Assembly (NCBI RefSeq): GCF_000383915.1
Contig: NZ_KB912942.1
Coordinates: forward strand, 7,072,388 to 7,136,387
Direction: 5' to 3'
DNA from: Amycolatopsis benzoatilytica AK 16/65
GTDB lineage: Bacteria > Actinomycetota > Actinomycetes > Mycobacteriales > Pseudonocardiaceae
Length of the DNA: 64,000 bases
The position numbers were made by a program, and so were the translations under genes. Under the pieces are notes generated by a model. That model worked only from the letters and a program-made list of their open reading frames with translations, did no database searches and was not told where the DNA came from. Within the stretch, counting starts at the first letter, position 1, and each line of letters starts with the position of its first letter. Below are positions 37,943 through 47,520 of this stretch, piece by piece.

Positions 37943-38833
37943 CTAGCTCCCGGCCTTCTTCACCGCGTGGCCGCCGAACTGGTTGCGCAGCGCGGCGACC
38001 GCCCGCATCGCGGCCGAGTCCTTCTGCCGGGAGGAGAACCGGGCGAACAACGCGGCCGACAGCACCGGTGCCGGCACCGCGTGGTTGACGGCTTCCTCCA
38101 ACGTCCAGCGGCCTTCGCCGGAGTCCTCGACGTAGCCCTCGAGGTCGTCCAGTTCCGGGTCCTCGTCCAGCGCGCGCACCAGCAGGTCGAGCAGCCAGGA
38201 GCGAACCACCGTCCCGCGCTGCCAGCCCTTGATCACGGCCGGCACGTCGTTGACGATCTCCGAGGCTTCGAGCAGTTCGAAGCCCTCCGCGTAGGCCTGC
38301 ATGATGCCGTACTCGATGCCGTTGTGGATCATCTTCGCGTAGTGCCCGGCACCGACCGAGCCGGCGTGCGAGAAGCCTTCCTCCCGCGGGCCTTCCGGAC
38401 GCAGCGCGTCGAAGATCGGCATCGCCCGCTCGACGTCGGACGCCGCGCCGCCGACCATCAGGCCGTAGCCGTTGTCCTTGCCCCACACGCCGCCGGAGAC
38501 GCCGCAGTCGAGGTAGCCGACGCCGTGCGCCGCGAGCAGGTCGGCGTTCAGCTTGTCGTCGGTGAACTTCGAGTTCCCGCCGTCGATCACCAGGTCGCCC
38601 TCGGACAGCAGGTGCCCGAGCTCGGCCACGGTCTGCCGGGTCGGTTCCCCGGCCGGGACCATGATCCACACGATCCGCGGCCCGCTGAGCTTGCTGACCA
38701 GGTCTTCGAGCGAGGTCGAGTCGCTGACGTCCGGGTTGCGGTCGTAGCCGACCACGTCGTGCCCGGCGGCGCGCAGCCGCTCGCGCATGTTGAAGCCCAT
38801 CTTGCCCAGGCCGACAAGACCCAGCTGAACCAT
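37943..38833 (-). CDS. gnd: 6-phosphogluconate dehydrogenase, decarboxylating (short type)
   Basis: 296 residues. Rossmann motif [12 protein letters not shown] at the N-terminus, substrate-binding [12 protein letters not shown] and [20 protein letters not shown], and the catalytic Lys region [16 protein letters not shown]. This is the about 300-residue, usually NAD-using form, not the 470-residue NADP form. It catalyses oxidative decarboxylation of 6-phosphogluconate to ribulose-5-phosphate. Its location between dnaN and recF is a lineage marker for several actinobacterial families and probably gives co-expression with replication genes. Confidence 0.95.
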   Translation of the reverse strand: MVQLGLVGLGKMGFNMRERLRAAGHDVVGYDRNPDVSDSTSLEDLVSKLSGPRIVWIMVPAGEPTRQTVAELGHLLSEGDLVIDGGNSKFTDDKLNADLLAAHGVGYLDCGVSGGVWGKDNGYGLMVGGAASDVERAMPIFDALRPEGPREEGFSHAGSVGAGHYAKMIHNGIEYGIMQAYAEGFELLEASEIVNDVPAVIKGWQRGTVVRSWLLDLLVRALDEDPELDDLEGYVEDSGEGRWTLEEAVNHAVPAPVLSAALFARFSSRQKDSAAMRAVAALRNQFGGHAVKKAGS

Positions 38834-38878
38834 GAGTTCCCCTTAGGTTGGAACGGATTTCCGCGGTGCGGGCCCGGG

Positions 38879-40012
38879 TCAGCCGGGCAACCGGACCGGC
38901 ATGAGCAGGTAGAGATATCCGGGGACGACGTTGCCCTCGGCATCGGCGGGCTTGATCAGCGCCGGCCGGTTCGGCGTGGTGAAGGTCAGCTCCGCACGGT
39001 CGCTGTGCAGTGCACCGAGCCCGTCCACAAGATAGCCCGGGTTGAACGCGATGGTGACCGGTTCGCCCTCGTAGTCGACCTGAAGTTCTTCTTCGGCGCT
39101 GCCCTCGTCGTCGCCGCCCGCCGACAGCCGCAGCGTGCCGTCGCCGAACTCGAGCCGGACCTGGGTGCCGCGTTCGGCGACCAGCGACACGCGCTTGATC
39201 GACTCGGTGAGCGCACTGACCTCGATGACCGCCCGCGAGGTGTGGGTGGCCGGGAGCAGCTGCCGGTACGGCGGGAACTCGGCGTCGAGCAACCGGGTGG
39301 TCGTGTAGCGCCCGGCACCGGACAGGCCGAGCAGGCCGTCGCCGGAAGCCAGCGCCAGCTGCACCGTGGTGCCCGCGCCGCCGAGCGTCTTGGCGGCCTC
39401 GGCGAGCGTGCGCGCCGGGACGAGCACCGCGGCGTCGGACATGCCCTCGGCCGGCTTCCAGGTGAACTCGCGCATGGCGAGCCGGAACCGGTCGGTGGAG
39501 ACGAGGGTGAGCGTGTCGCCGGAGATCTCCAGCCGCATGCCGGTGAGCATCGGCAGCGTGTCGTCCTTGCCGGCCGCGGTGGCGACCTGGGTGACCGCCT
39601 GGCCGAAGACGTCGCCGGTGAGCTCGCCCGCGCGGGCGGGCTGGGACGGCAGCTGCGGGTAGTCCTCGACCGGCATGGTCGGGAGGCTGAACCGGGCGCT
39701 GCCGCAGGTGATGGTGGCGCGGGAGCCGTCGACCGAGATCTCGACCGGCTGGGCGGGCAGCGCCTTGGTGATGTCGGCGAGGAGACGGCCGGAGACGAGC
39801 AGCCGTCCGCCGTCGGCGATCGTCGCGGGAACGCCGACCGTGGCCGAGACCTCGTAATCGAAGCCGGACACCGTGAGCGCGTCGGACTCGCCGCTGGAAC
39901 CCGCGTCGAGGAGGACGCCGCCCAGTACCGGCACCGGAGGCCGGGAGGGGAGGCTTCTGGCCACCCACGCGACGGCGTCGGCGAGCCCGTCGCGCTCGAC
40001 GCGGATCTTCAT
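38879..40012 (-). CDS. dnaN: DNA polymerase III sliding clamp (beta subunit)
   Basis: 377 residues from ATG 40012 ([17 protein letters not shown]); a longer open frame upstream reaches into oriC and is not used. Three clamp domains are recognisable, with [19 protein letters not shown] in the first, [27 protein letters not shown] in the second and the C-terminal [13 protein letters not shown] ending in the conserved M-P-[VM]-R-L. It encircles DNA and tethers polymerases and other proteins through QLxLF-type peptides, which matters for the QLxLP motifs in the ICE protein at 3826. Starts just beyond oriC. Confidence 0.97.
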   Translation of the reverse strand: MKIRVERDGLADAVAWVARSLPSRPPVPVLGGVLLDAGSSGESDALTVSGFDYEVSATVGVPATIADGGRLLVSGRLLADITKALPAQPVEISVDGSRATITCGSARFSLPTMPVEDYPQLPSQPARAGELTGDVFGQAVTQVATAAGKDDTLPMLTGMRLEISGDTLTLVSTDRFRLAMREFTWKPAEGMSDAAVLVPARTLAEAAKTLGGAGTTVQLALASGDGLLGLSGAGRYTTTRLLDAEFPPYRQLLPATHTSRAVIEVSALTESIKRVSLVAERGTQVRLEFGDGTLRLSAGGDDEGSAEEELQVDYEGEPVTIAFNPGYLVDGLGALHSDRAELTFTTPNRPALIKPADAEGNVVPGYLYLLMPVRLPG

Positions 40013-40199
40013 GCGCGCTTCCTTTCGACAGCCGAGCCCCTCGGCTCGTGAAGGTCGCCGGGACCTGGTCGTGAGTGGCTCGTGGGCCGGGTCCCCGCCG
40101 GTCCGGTCCGCCCCGCGCAGGAACGGACCAGGTGCAGACATCCACGTTAGGCCGTCGCCGGTGATCCCGTCACCTCGGCCTCCCCTTGATTTTGTCGAC

Positions 40200-40790
40200 A
40201 AGACGACTCGACTCACCGGCTTGTCCCCAACTTCGTCCTCCGCCTGTTTTTGTTTTGTTCCCTTCTCTAAAAGAGAAAAGAGCAGTAGCAGTAATAGGGG
40301 CTGTGGATTGTGTGGACAGAGCTCGTTGCCGCTGGTCGTCCGGGGTGCCGGGCTGTGGGCAGCCCTGGTGGCGGATCCGTGGATGGTTCGGGCGATCCGT
40401 GGACAAGTCGGCCCCATCCGCGAGCTATCCCCAGTTGCCCCCAGTTGTCCCCAGGGTTGTCCCCAGCTTTCCCCCGAGTTGTACCCAGGCCCTGGGGGCA
40501 GTTGCGGCGGCCGTTCTACCCCGGTCGGGTGACGACCCACAGCTGTGGACTACTTGTGGACTACCTGGGGAAACCGCGTGGACAACGCTGGGGACAACGT
40601 GTGGATTCAGTGTGCACGGGTTGTGGATCAAGATCGCGTCACCGCAGCTCCGAGTGCCGTAAGCGCTGTGGGCAAAGTACCCACACCCTGGGGAAAACCC
40701 CTTGTGTATCAATAAGTTTGAGAGTTTTTCTGTACACAGGCTGTGGATGCTTATGTGGGTTTTCGCGTGCGTACACGCCTTCGTTCGGGT
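40200..40790. other. oriC: chromosomal replication origin (oriC)
   Basis: The gap between dnaN and dnaA is packed with DnaA boxes of the TTGTCCACA type in both orientations. Examples: TGTGGATTG 40302, TGTGGACAG 40311, CGTGGACAA 40398 and 40577, TTGTCCCCA 40445 and 40457, TGTGGACTA 40544 and 40555, TGGGGACAA 40589, TGTGGATTC 40600, TGTGGATCA 40622, TGTGGATGC 40742. The most AT-rich stretch, a likely unwinding site, is about 40707-40735. Two repeats of the sequence CCAGTTG/CCAGGTTGTCCCC lie at 40440-40466. Confidence 0.93.
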
Positions 40791-40846
40791 GTCGCTGCGT
40801 ACGCGCACGTACGCAGCGAAGAGCGGAATCCCGGTGTCAGGCAAGC

Positions 40847-40880
40847 AAAAAGGGCGCCACGGTGATCCCGTGGCGCCCTT
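40847..40880 (-). terminator. intrinsic terminator after dnaA
   Basis: AGGGCGCCACGG, loop, CCGTGGCGCCCTT forms a strong stem. On the minus strand it is followed by TTTTT, 66 nt after the dnaA stop. It separates dnaA transcription from oriC. Confidence 0.9.
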
Positions 40881-40945
40881 CAGCGCGTCTACAAGAGAGT
40901 GTCCACCGCACAGCGTCTAAGAGAGACTGTCTGCCTGGGACGGAA

Positions 40946-42637
40946 CTACTGGCGTGCGCGCTGCTTGATCCGCGAAGTCAGTTCCTGCACCTGGTCGTAG
41001 ATGCGCCGGCGCTCGGCCATCTCCTTGCGGATCTTCTTGTCCGCGTGCATGACGGTCGTGTGGTCGCGGCCGCCGAATGTCTGGCCGATCTTCGGCAGCG
41101 ACATCTCGGTGAGCTCGCGACAGAGGTACATGGCGATCTGCCGGGCGGTGGCGAGCGCCTTCGTCTTGCCCGGCCCGCACAGGTCGTCGAGCGACACGTC
41201 GAAGAACTCGGCGGTGACGCCCATGATCGTCGGCGCGGTGATCTCCGGCGTGTGCGAATCCGGGATCAGGTCGCGCAACACGATCTCGGCGAGTCCGACT
41301 TCCACCGGCTGCTGGTTGAGCGAGGCGAACGCGGTGACGCGGATCAGCGCGCCCTCCAGTTCGCGAATGTTCGCCTCGACCCGCGACGCGATGAACTCCA
41401 GCACATCGCCGGGCACCGCGAGCCGGTCCTGCGCCGCCTTCTTTCGGAGGATCGCGATCCGGGTCTCCAGCTCAGGCGGCTGGATGTCGGTGATCAGGCC
41501 CCATTCGAACCGCGTCCGCAGCCGGTCCTCCAGGGTTTCCAGCCGCTTGGGCGGCCGGTCGGAGCTGACCACGATCTGCTTGTTCTGGTTGTGCAGCGTG
41601 TTGAAGGTGTGGAAGAACTCCTCCTGGGTGCCTTCCTTGCCCTCCAGGAACTGGATGTCGTCCACGAGCAGGATGTCGACGTCGCGGTAGCGGCGCTGAA
41701 AGGCGACCTTGCGGTCGTCGCGCAGCGAGTTGATGAAGTCGTTCGTGAACTCTTCGGTCGAGACGTAGCGCACGCGCATGCCGGGGAACAGCCGTTGCGC
41801 GTAGTGCCCGACCGCGTGCAGCAGGTGCGTCTTGCCCAGCCCGGACTCGCCCCAGATGAACAGCGGGTTGTACGCGCGGGCGGGTGCCTCGGCCACCGCG
41901 ACCGCGGCGGCGTGCGCGAACCGGTTGGACGCGCCGATGACGAAGGTGTCGAAGTTGTACTTCTCGTTCAGCTTCGTCTTGGACGTCTGCGGCTGGGCCG
42001 GCGCGGTGTAGGGCTGGCCGGCGATCGGCTGTCCGGCGAACCGGGGCCAGATCTCGTTGGCGGTGGCGAGCGCTTCGCCCTCTTCGTCGACTTCCTCGTC
42101 CGGGTCGTCGACGTCGTCGAGCAGCGACTGCGGCTTCGGCGGCTCGGTCCGGCCCAGCGGGAGGCTCGCCGCCTCCGGCTGCGGACGACCGGCCTGCGGG
42201 CGGCGCGGCGGTGGCTTTGGCTTGGGGTGCTCAGGACGTGCGTGCTCGGCGCGGCCGTTCTCCGGGCGCGGGCTCTCCGGTCGCGCCGCGGCGGGCCGGG
42301 GAGCCTCGTTTTCCACCCGAGCGGGCGACAGCGGCGGGGGCGGCGGCGCGTACTGCGGTGCCGGGGAGACCGGCTCGGTGCTGTCGACCTTGACCGCGAG
42401 CGAGACCGGGCGGCCGAGCCGGCGGGACAGCGCGTCGGTGATCGAGGTGCGCAGGGCGCGCTCGATGGCTTCCTTCGCGAAGTCGCTCGGCGCGGCCAGC
42501 AGCGCGGTTCCGTCGAGGAGCCCGATCGGCCGGGTCACCCGCATCCAGGCCCGTTGCTGGGGGGAGAGGGTGCCGTCGGACAGCTCCCGCACCACCTGCT
42601 CCCAGATGACCGCGAGATTGTGCTGGTGCTCCGACAC
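40946..42637 (-). CDS. dnaA: chromosomal replication initiator DnaA
   Basis: 563 residues from GTG 42637 ([16 protein letters not shown]), with GGGGAG about 8 nt upstream. Domain I covers about 1-85; domain II is long, Pro/Arg/Glu-rich and variable (about 90-225); domain III is AAA+ with Walker [12 protein letters not shown], Walker [11 protein letters not shown] and sensor SDRPPKRL; domain IV carries the DNA-binding signature [14 protein letters not shown]. It initiates replication at the adjacent oriC. Two DnaA boxes upstream (42752-42772) suggest autoregulation. Confidence 0.98.
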   Translation of the reverse strand: MSEHQHNLAVIWEQVVRELSDGTLSPQQRAWMRVTRPIGLLDGTALLAAPSDFAKEAIERALRTSITDALSRRLGRPVSLAVKVDSTEPVSPAPQYAPPPPPLSPARVENEAPRPAAARPESPRPENGRAEHARPEHPKPKPPPRRPQAGRPQPEAASLPLGRTEPPKPQSLLDDVDDPDEEVDEEGEALATANEIWPRFAGQPIAGQPYTAPAQPQTSKTKLNEKYNFDTFVIGASNRFAHAAAVAVAEAPARAYNPLFIWGESGLGKTHLLHAVGHYAQRLFPGMRVRYVSTEEFTNDFINSLRDDRKVAFQRRYRDVDILLVDDIQFLEGKEGTQEEFFHTFNTLHNQNKQIVVSSDRPPKRLETLEDRLRTRFEWGLITDIQPPELETRIAILRKKAAQDRLAVPGDVLEFIASRVEANIRELEGALIRVTAFASLNQQPVEVGLAEIVLRDLIPDSHTPEITAPTIMGVTAEFFDVSLDDLCGPGKTKALATARQIAMYLCRELTEMSLPKIGQTFGGRDHTTVMHADKKIRKEMAERRRIYDQVQELTSRIKQRARQ

Positions 42638-43249
42638 CGGTCTGACTCCCCTCCCCTCGTCGGCGCGGACGCGCCCGGCCCCACCCCAAGGCCCGTCCTG
42701 AACGCATGCCTCGAGCGCGCGGTCCGGACTCACCCGCGCGACGGCACAGCGATATCCACAAAGTTGTCCACAGCTGTGCACTAATGTACGGCCGTCCGCA
42801 GCCACGCCACCTGCGGGCTCGGCCTATCCCCGGGCGCCTCCACACCCCTCGGCGCCGGGAACCGGTTGCGAACTGGCGTCCGCCTTGCCCGATCGGCCGA
42901 GAGAGGCACGCTAACAAGCCCTGGTCGATGCCACAAGGCGTGGTCTGGCGCAAGCATTTCACGGTGTACGGCGTGTTGCCATTCGGTGCCCGGGCGTGCC
43001 GGATCGCGAATCCGTCCGTCGGTCGCGGTGCGTGGCGGAGGGGCGCCTGCGGGCCTCCCGACCGTGGTGCGTACCCTCGTAAGGTCTCCCGTATGCGACG
43101 GGTGCGTTTCGCGTGCCTACGTATGTCGTCGCTCGCCGTGACGAGACCACTCGGTGGTAGGAGACAGCACGAACTTCCGTGCGACCCGCACGACACGCCG
43201 GGCGCCGGGGAATTTGCCGTCGCCCGACGGCCGAGACACAGGAGAAGCA
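42638..43249. promoter_or_regulatory. dnaA-rpmH divergent promoter region with DnaA boxes
   Basis: 612 bp without a gene. TTGTCCACA at 42764-42772 and ATATCCACA at 42752-42760 are close DnaA boxes about 120 bp before the dnaA start and fit autoregulation. The remainder up to the rpmH ribosome site (AGGAG, 43240-43244) should hold promoters for both directions; none was read with confidence. Confidence 0.7.
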
Positions 43250-43393
43250 GTGAGCAAGGGCAAGCGCACCTTCCAGCCGAACAACCGTCGTCGCGCGAAG
43301 ACTCACGGTTTCCGCCTGCGCATGCGGACCCGTGCGGGTCGCGCCATCCTGGCGGGGCGCCGTCGCAAGGGCCGCGCCGAACTGTCCGCCTGA
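43250..43393 (+). CDS. rpmH: 50S ribosomal protein L34
   Basis: 47 residues from GTG 43250 with AGGAG upstream: [20 protein letters not shown] then [21 protein letters not shown]. Highly basic, of the expected length, and diagnostic for L34. First gene of the rpmH-rnpA-yidD-yidC-jag operon. Confidence 0.98.
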   Translation: MSKGKRTFQPNNRRRAKTHGFRLRMRTRAGRAILAGRRRKGRAELSA

Positions 43394-43415
43394 CCCGGCA
43401 CCGCCGAACCGCGTC

Positions 43416-43847
43416 GTGCTGCCCGCTGGCGCACGTCTGCGGCGGAGTGAGGACTTCCGGGTCGTCCTCCGCCGGGGGTCTCGGGCCGGCAGGCGCCGTC
43501 TCGTCGTCCACGCGTTGACCACGGACCCGTCCGTGGCCGCCTCCACTGCGGCCAGGGCGGGTTTTGTGGTGAGCAAGGCAGTCGGCAACTCGGTGGTCCG
43601 CCACCGGGTGACCAGGCGGCTGCGGCACCTCGTTTCCGCTCGGCTCGGAACACTGCCCGAGGGCAGCTCGTTGGTCGTACGGGCGCTGCCGCCGGCCGCG
43701 TCCGCGTCGAGCGCTGAGCTCGGTGCCGACCTCGACGCCGCGCTGCGCAGGCTCGGCCTCGCGCCGTCCGGGCGCCCGGCCGGGGAAAGCGCCGCCCGGC
43801 AGCCGCGTCAGCGCGACGCGGACCAAGACCACGGATCAGCGGTGTAA
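43416..43847 (+). CDS. rnpA: ribonuclease P protein component
   Basis: 143 residues from GTG 43416 ([19 protein letters not shown]), 22 nt after rpmH. The RNR-type signature is [21 protein letters not shown], followed by [12 protein letters not shown]. The last 25 residues are a polar extension. The protein aids RNase P RNA in 5' maturation of tRNA. An open frame extends upstream into rpmH but lacks family similarity, so the later start was taken. Confidence 0.95.
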   Translation: MLPAGARLRRSEDFRVVLRRGSRAGRRRLVVHALTTDPSVAASTAARAGFVVSKAVGNSVVRHRVTRRLRHLVSARLGTLPEGSSLVVRALPPAASASSAELGADLDAALRRLGLAPSGRPAGESAARQPRQRDADQDHGSAV

Positions 43848-43852
43848 CCGGC

Positions 43853-44179
43853 ATGGACGCCAACCCCGAGCACAGCACTACCGAAGTCCCCGAGGAAGGG
43901 AAGCCGCCCCGGCCCGGACCGGTCGCGTGGGTGCTGCTCCTTCCGGTGCGGTTCTACCGCAAGGCGATCTCGCCGTTTCTCCCTCCGGCTTGCCGGTTCT
44001 ACCCGAGCTGCAGCGCGTACGCAGTCGAAGCCCTGACCCGCCACGGCGCGGCACGGGGCTCCTATCTCGCGCTGCGCCGGCTGCTTCGTTGCGGCCCGTG
44101 GACCCCGCCCGGCCGCGACCCGGTGCCCGAGAAGTTCTCGTGGCGACACCGCACGCCTGAAACACCGATCGAGGAGTAG
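43853..44179 (+). CDS. yidD: membrane protein insertion efficiency factor YidD
   Basis: 108 residues. The core VRFYRKAISPFLPPACRFYP continues with the family cysteines in SCSAYAVEALTRHG and LLRCGPWTPPGRDPVP. The N-terminal 22 residues are a polar extension. It assists YidC-dependent membrane insertion. Starts 5 nt after rnpA and ends 4 nt before yidC. Confidence 0.95.
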   Translation: MDANPEHSTTEVPEEGKPPRPGPVAWVLLLPVRFYRKAISPFLPPACRFYPSCSAYAVEALTRHGAARGSYLALRRLLRCGPWTPPGRDPVPEKFSWRHRTPETPIEE

Positions 44180-44183
44180 CTCA

Positions 44184-45338
44184 GTGCTCGATTTCATCTA
44201 CTACCCCGTGTCCTTCATCTTGTGGTGTTGGCACAAGGTCTTCGGGTTCGTCTTCGGGGAAGCGACCGCGATTTCGTGGATCCTCGGCATCATCTTCCTG
44301 ACGTTCACCGTCCGCGGCATCATGTTCAAGCCGTTCGTGAACCAGGTCCGGTCGATGAAGAAGATGCAAGACTTCGCGCCGGAAATGAAGAAGATCCAGA
44401 AGAAGTACGCGAACGACCGGCAGCGCCAGGCGCAGGAGATGCAGAAGCTCCAGCGCGAGCACGGCGTCAACCCGCTCGGCAGCTGCCTTCCGATGGTTCT
44501 TCAGATCCCGGTCTTCATCGGCCTGAACCACGTGCTCCGGGCGTTCACCATGCCGCCCGCCGGCGGCGGCCCGAAGACCGAGAACTACTTCTTCAACGCG
44601 CAGGACGTGCACTCCTACGTCAGCGCGAAGCTTTTCGGCGTCAACATGGGCGAGGCGGTCAACAACGGCGTCGGAGCCGTCGCCGGCCATGTCGCGAACG
44701 GCGGCTGGCACTGGGAGGTCCTCCCGGTCGCGTTGCCGCTGATGATCGTCGCCTCGATCGCCACGCACCTGACCGCCCGGCACTCGGTGTCGCGGCAGAA
44801 CGCGTCCGCCGCGGGCACCCCGCAGACCGCGATCATGAACAAGCTCACCATGTACATCTTCCCGCTCGGTGTGCTCGTGTTCGGTGCGTTCTTCCCGCTC
44901 GGCCTGCTCTTCTACTGGCTGGCGAACAACGGCTGGACCCTCATGCAGCAGCGCCTGGTGTACACGAAGATCGACAAGGAAGAGGCGGCCCGCAAGGCGG
45001 AGGCCGCCGAGAAGCGCGCGTCGCTCGGCCCGAAGCCGGGCCAGAAGCCGGCCGCGCCGAAGGTCGGCCAGAAGCCGGTGCAGCAGAAGAAGAACCAGCA
45101 GGGTCAGCAGAGCCAGCAGGGCAAGGTGACCAAGGCGGGTTCGGCGCACGGTTTCGCGCAGACCACGTCGGCGGACGACAAGTCCGCCGATGTCTCCTCG
45201 TCGGCGGAGAAGGCGACCGCTGAGCCGGTCGCTCCCGCTTCCGCGGACCAGGCCCAGAACGGATCGAAGGAGAACGGCACCGGGGTGCCGGGGCTCCTCA
45301 AGGACTCGAACAGGAAGTCGGGCCGGAAGCGTCGCTGA
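44184..45338 (+). CDS. yidC: membrane protein insertase YidC
   Basis: 384 residues. Five membrane segments in the usual Gram-positive/actinobacterial pattern: about 1-20, 30-50 (AISWILGIIFLTFTVRGIMF), about 100-125 (PLGSCLPMVLQIPVFIGLNHVLRA), about 180-200, and about 225-250 (FPLGVLVFGAFFPLGLLFYWLANNGW). A Lys-rich charged hairpin (RSMKKMQDFAPEMKKIQKKY) sits between the second and third. The C-terminal about 100 residues are cytoplasmic, Lys/Gln-rich and basic at the very end (GRKRR), which would contact ribosomes. Confidence 0.97.
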   Translation: MLDFIYYPVSFILWCWHKVFGFVFGEATAISWILGIIFLTFTVRGIMFKPFVNQVRSMKKMQDFAPEMKKIQKKYANDRQRQAQEMQKLQREHGVNPLGSCLPMVLQIPVFIGLNHVLRAFTMPPAGGGPKTENYFFNAQDVHSYVSAKLFGVNMGEAVNNGVGAVAGHVANGGWHWEVLPVALPLMIVASIATHLTARHSVSRQNASAAGTPQTAIMNKLTMYIFPLGVLVFGAFFPLGLLFYWLANNGWTLMQQRLVYTKIDKEEAARKAEAAEKRASLGPKPGQKPAAPKVGQKPVQQKKNQQGQQSQQGKVTKAGSAHGFAQTTSADDKSADVSSSAEKATAEPVAPASADQAQNGSKENGTGVPGLLKDSNRKSGRKRR

Positions 45339-45367
45339 CGCCGATCCGGTTCGGAGAGGAGACGAAC

Positions 45368-45907
45368 ATGTCGGAGACGGTCGACACGATCGACGCCGAT
45401 CAGGAAGAGAAGACCGCACCGGCCGAGCCGAAGGCAGGCGGTGAAGACGCCCTCGTGCAGGAGGGCGACATCGCCGGCGACTACCTCGAGCGCCTGCTGG
45501 ACCTTCTCGACTACGACGGCGACATCGACCTGGACGTAGAAGCTGGCCGTGCCATCGTCAGCATTGACGGCGGCGACGACCTGGAGAAGCTGGTCGGCCC
45601 CCGCGGCACGGTGCTGGAAGCGCTGCAGGAGCTGACCCGGCTGGCGGTCCAGCAGGAAACGGGCTCTCGCAGCCGTCTGATGCTGGACATCGCGGGCTGG
45701 CGCGCGGACCGCCGCGAGGAGCTGCGCGAACTCGGCCGCTCCACCGCGGAGTCGGTGCTGGCGAGCGGCGAGCGGGTGCGGCTGCAGCCGATGAGCCCGT
45801 TCGAACGCAAGGTCGTGCACGACGCGGTCGCGACGGTCAAGGGCGTCACGAGCGAGAGCGAGGGCGAAGACCCGAAGCGCCGCGTGGTGATTTTCCCCGA
45901 GGACTGA
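45368..45907 (+). CDS. jag: Jag/KhpB RNA-binding protein (KH and R3H domains)
   Basis: 179 residues. A short acidic N-terminus, then a KH-like domain (about 38-110: DYLERLLDLLDYDGDIDLDV, GPRGTVLEALQELTRLAV) and an R3H domain (about 112-165: DRREELRELGRSTAESVLAS, QPMSPFERKVVHDAV). Linked to yidC, 29 nt downstream, in most Gram-positives. In other bacteria KhpB binds RNA with KhpA and affects cell elongation. Confidence 0.95.
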   Translation: MSETVDTIDADQEEKTAPAEPKAGGEDALVQEGDIAGDYLERLLDLLDYDGDIDLDVEAGRAIVSIDGGDDLEKLVGPRGTVLEALQELTRLAVQQETGSRSRLMLDIAGWRADRREELRELGRSTAESVLASGERVRLQPMSPFERKVVHDAVATVKGVTSESEGEDPKRRVVIFPED

Positions 45908-45931
45908 TCCCCTCGGTCGAGTACTGAGCAG

Positions 45932-45973
45932 AAGCGGCCCACCGGTTTGAGACCGGTGGGCCGCTTTCTTTTT
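45932..45973 (+). terminator. intrinsic terminator after jag
   Basis: A 16-bp stem (AAGCGGCCCACCGGTT, short loop, GACCGGTGGGCCGCTT) followed by TCTTTTT. The strongest terminator in the window; it closes the rpmH-jag operon. Confidence 0.95.
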
Positions 45974-47325
45974 GTGTCGTGACTCCCGCTTCCGGACCCG
46001 GGACCGCGGCTGCGCAACCCTGCCCGCTAGACGACCTCGGCCGGTCATCGAACTCGTCCGCGGTGGGTCGCCGAAGAGCGGACTTCCGGCTGCCGCGTAC
46101 CACCATCTCGACGCGTCGTCCGCTTCGAGGCCAGCTCACGCGCGCTCGATCAGCCGTGCACGGGCGGACCAACTCGCACCCGCTCTCGCCGGGCCTGAAG
46201 AGGTACCGGCAGAGTGACCTGGCGGCGGTGCGGACCTTCCGGTGGACTGGTCTCCTTCGAGGTTTGACGTTCGTCGCCAACGCGTCGGCTGGGACGCGAC
46301 GCTCCGGCGCCAGCTCTTGTCTCGCTCGAGCAGGACTTGCTTGCCAGTCCTCCTTCTTGCGGCGTTCGTCTTGCCGCGCCCTTCGCGGAGCCGCCCGTAC
46401 TCGACGAGCCTCGTCTGCGGTATCCGAAGCCGTTCTGGGCGACTCTGGCTTCGGCGTCGAGCCCCTCGCTACTCACCCCTCGCCAGACCGAGCTCTCCCC
46501 GAGTCGGCCGGTCAAGGGAGAGACAGACTCGACTGCGCCGCTCCGGGTCTCTTGGGCCTGACTCGATACGGCTTGTTCGTTGCTGTCGGTCCCGCGCTCG
46601 CCCTTCGCTTGGGGCGGACCGCCCACCTTCGGCTTTGTGACTGCCTCGCCGGGAGCAGGTCGCCTCTAACTCTGCCCTGCTCCCCATGCCGTCGCATCGC
46701 ACGTCGCTACGGTGCCGCCCTGGTCCATTTCGTTGCCGCTTCGTCGCGCTCGCCGCGCACCGCCAAGCTTGCGCCCATCCACGGTCCCCCGCCTCGAACT
46801 GCTATTCCGGCACCGTCCGCCTCGCCGCCCAACCCGGTGCGCCGTGGTCGTCACGTGCCGGCACTCGCTCATGCCTGCGTCGCCCGGTAGCCGGTCCTCG
46901 GAGTGCTTCTCACTCCCTCGAGCCATCTGGCCGCGCAGACCGGGACAGCTCGTACTAGCCCCGGCCTACTTGTTGTGGTGGTCCGCCGCGCGACTAGTGG
47001 GCGCGCCTGAGTCTGGCCGCGAGTACGCCGTCCCGCTCGCTAGTCCGCTGCTCGCCTCGCCGTCCCTGGCCGCACCTTGCCGTTCCCTGCGACCTTGGGG
47101 CTGCCGCTCCCCGACCATCGCTATCCGTCGGTCGCCACCGCTCCGGTCGCCACGGCCCGTCCGCTGCGACACCCCTCGGGTGCCGCATCCGCCGCTCGCG
47201 GGACTCGTCCATCTCAGTCACAGCTCGGCTCGCTCGCGCCCGGCCCGTCTCCGGACTGCTGCCCGCCGCTTCTCCCGCCTCGGCACCAGCGCCCAACCCT
47301 GGCCGGAGCGAATTACAAGCGTGGC
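45974..47325. other. gene-free, pyrimidine-skewed stretch
   Basis: About 1.35 kb between the jag terminator and the parS cluster. Open frames exist on both strands, the longest 303 codons from 45979, but they have Ser/Arg/Pro-rich low-information translations, no ribosome sites and no recognisable domains. The plus strand is rich in C and T (for example runs of CTCGC and CCGTCC). No tRNA or known ncRNA structure was recognised. Confidence 0.55.
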
Positions 47326-47339
47326 GTTTCACGTGAAAC
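47326..47339. promoter_or_regulatory. parS site 1
   Basis: GTTTCACGTGAAAC, the perfect 14-bp core, which is the ParB nucleation site. About 1.9 kb before parB. Confidence 0.95.
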
Positions 47340-47372
47340 CGTTCCGGTCTCGGCCGCGCCTTCCCGTATCCC

Positions 47373-47388
47373 TGTTTCACGTGGAACA
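47373..47388. promoter_or_regulatory. parS site 2
   Basis: TGTTTCACGTGGAACA, one mismatch within the palindrome core; 47 bp after site 1. Confidence 0.9.
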
Positions 47389-47483
47389 ACCTGTGGATCG
47401 ATCGACGGGTCGAGTGGAGTTGTCCACAGTTGCGGTCTGTCGGCTCGATTTGCTCAACGCATCAGGGACAATCAAGCGAGCGC

Positions 47484-47497
47484 GTTTCACGTGAAAC
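47484..47497. promoter_or_regulatory. parS site 3, just before rsmG
   Basis: GTTTCACGTGAAAC, a perfect core, flanked by extended symmetry (CGC/GCG). It lies 24 bp before the chosen rsmG start, so ParB binding could affect rsmG expression. Confidence 0.95.
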
Positions 47498-47520
47498 GCG
47501 CGGAGCGAGGAGTGGAAGCA

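Noticed and set aside
38879..40540. A longer dnaN start at 40540
   Set aside because: The extra 176 codons lie in oriC DnaA boxes; family proteins begin [10 protein letters not shown] at 40012.
40310..42784. Plus-strand open frame across oriC and antisense to dnaA
   Set aside because: Antisense to a clear dnaA; the first part is translation of DnaA boxes.
45979..46890. A 303-codon open frame after the jag terminator
   Set aside because: No ribosome site, Ser/Arg-rich composition, no recognisable domain, and in a strand-skewed non-coding region.
46994..47389. Minus-strand frame containing FHVKQ and FHVKR
   Set aside because: Those peptides are simply translations of the parS palindromes.
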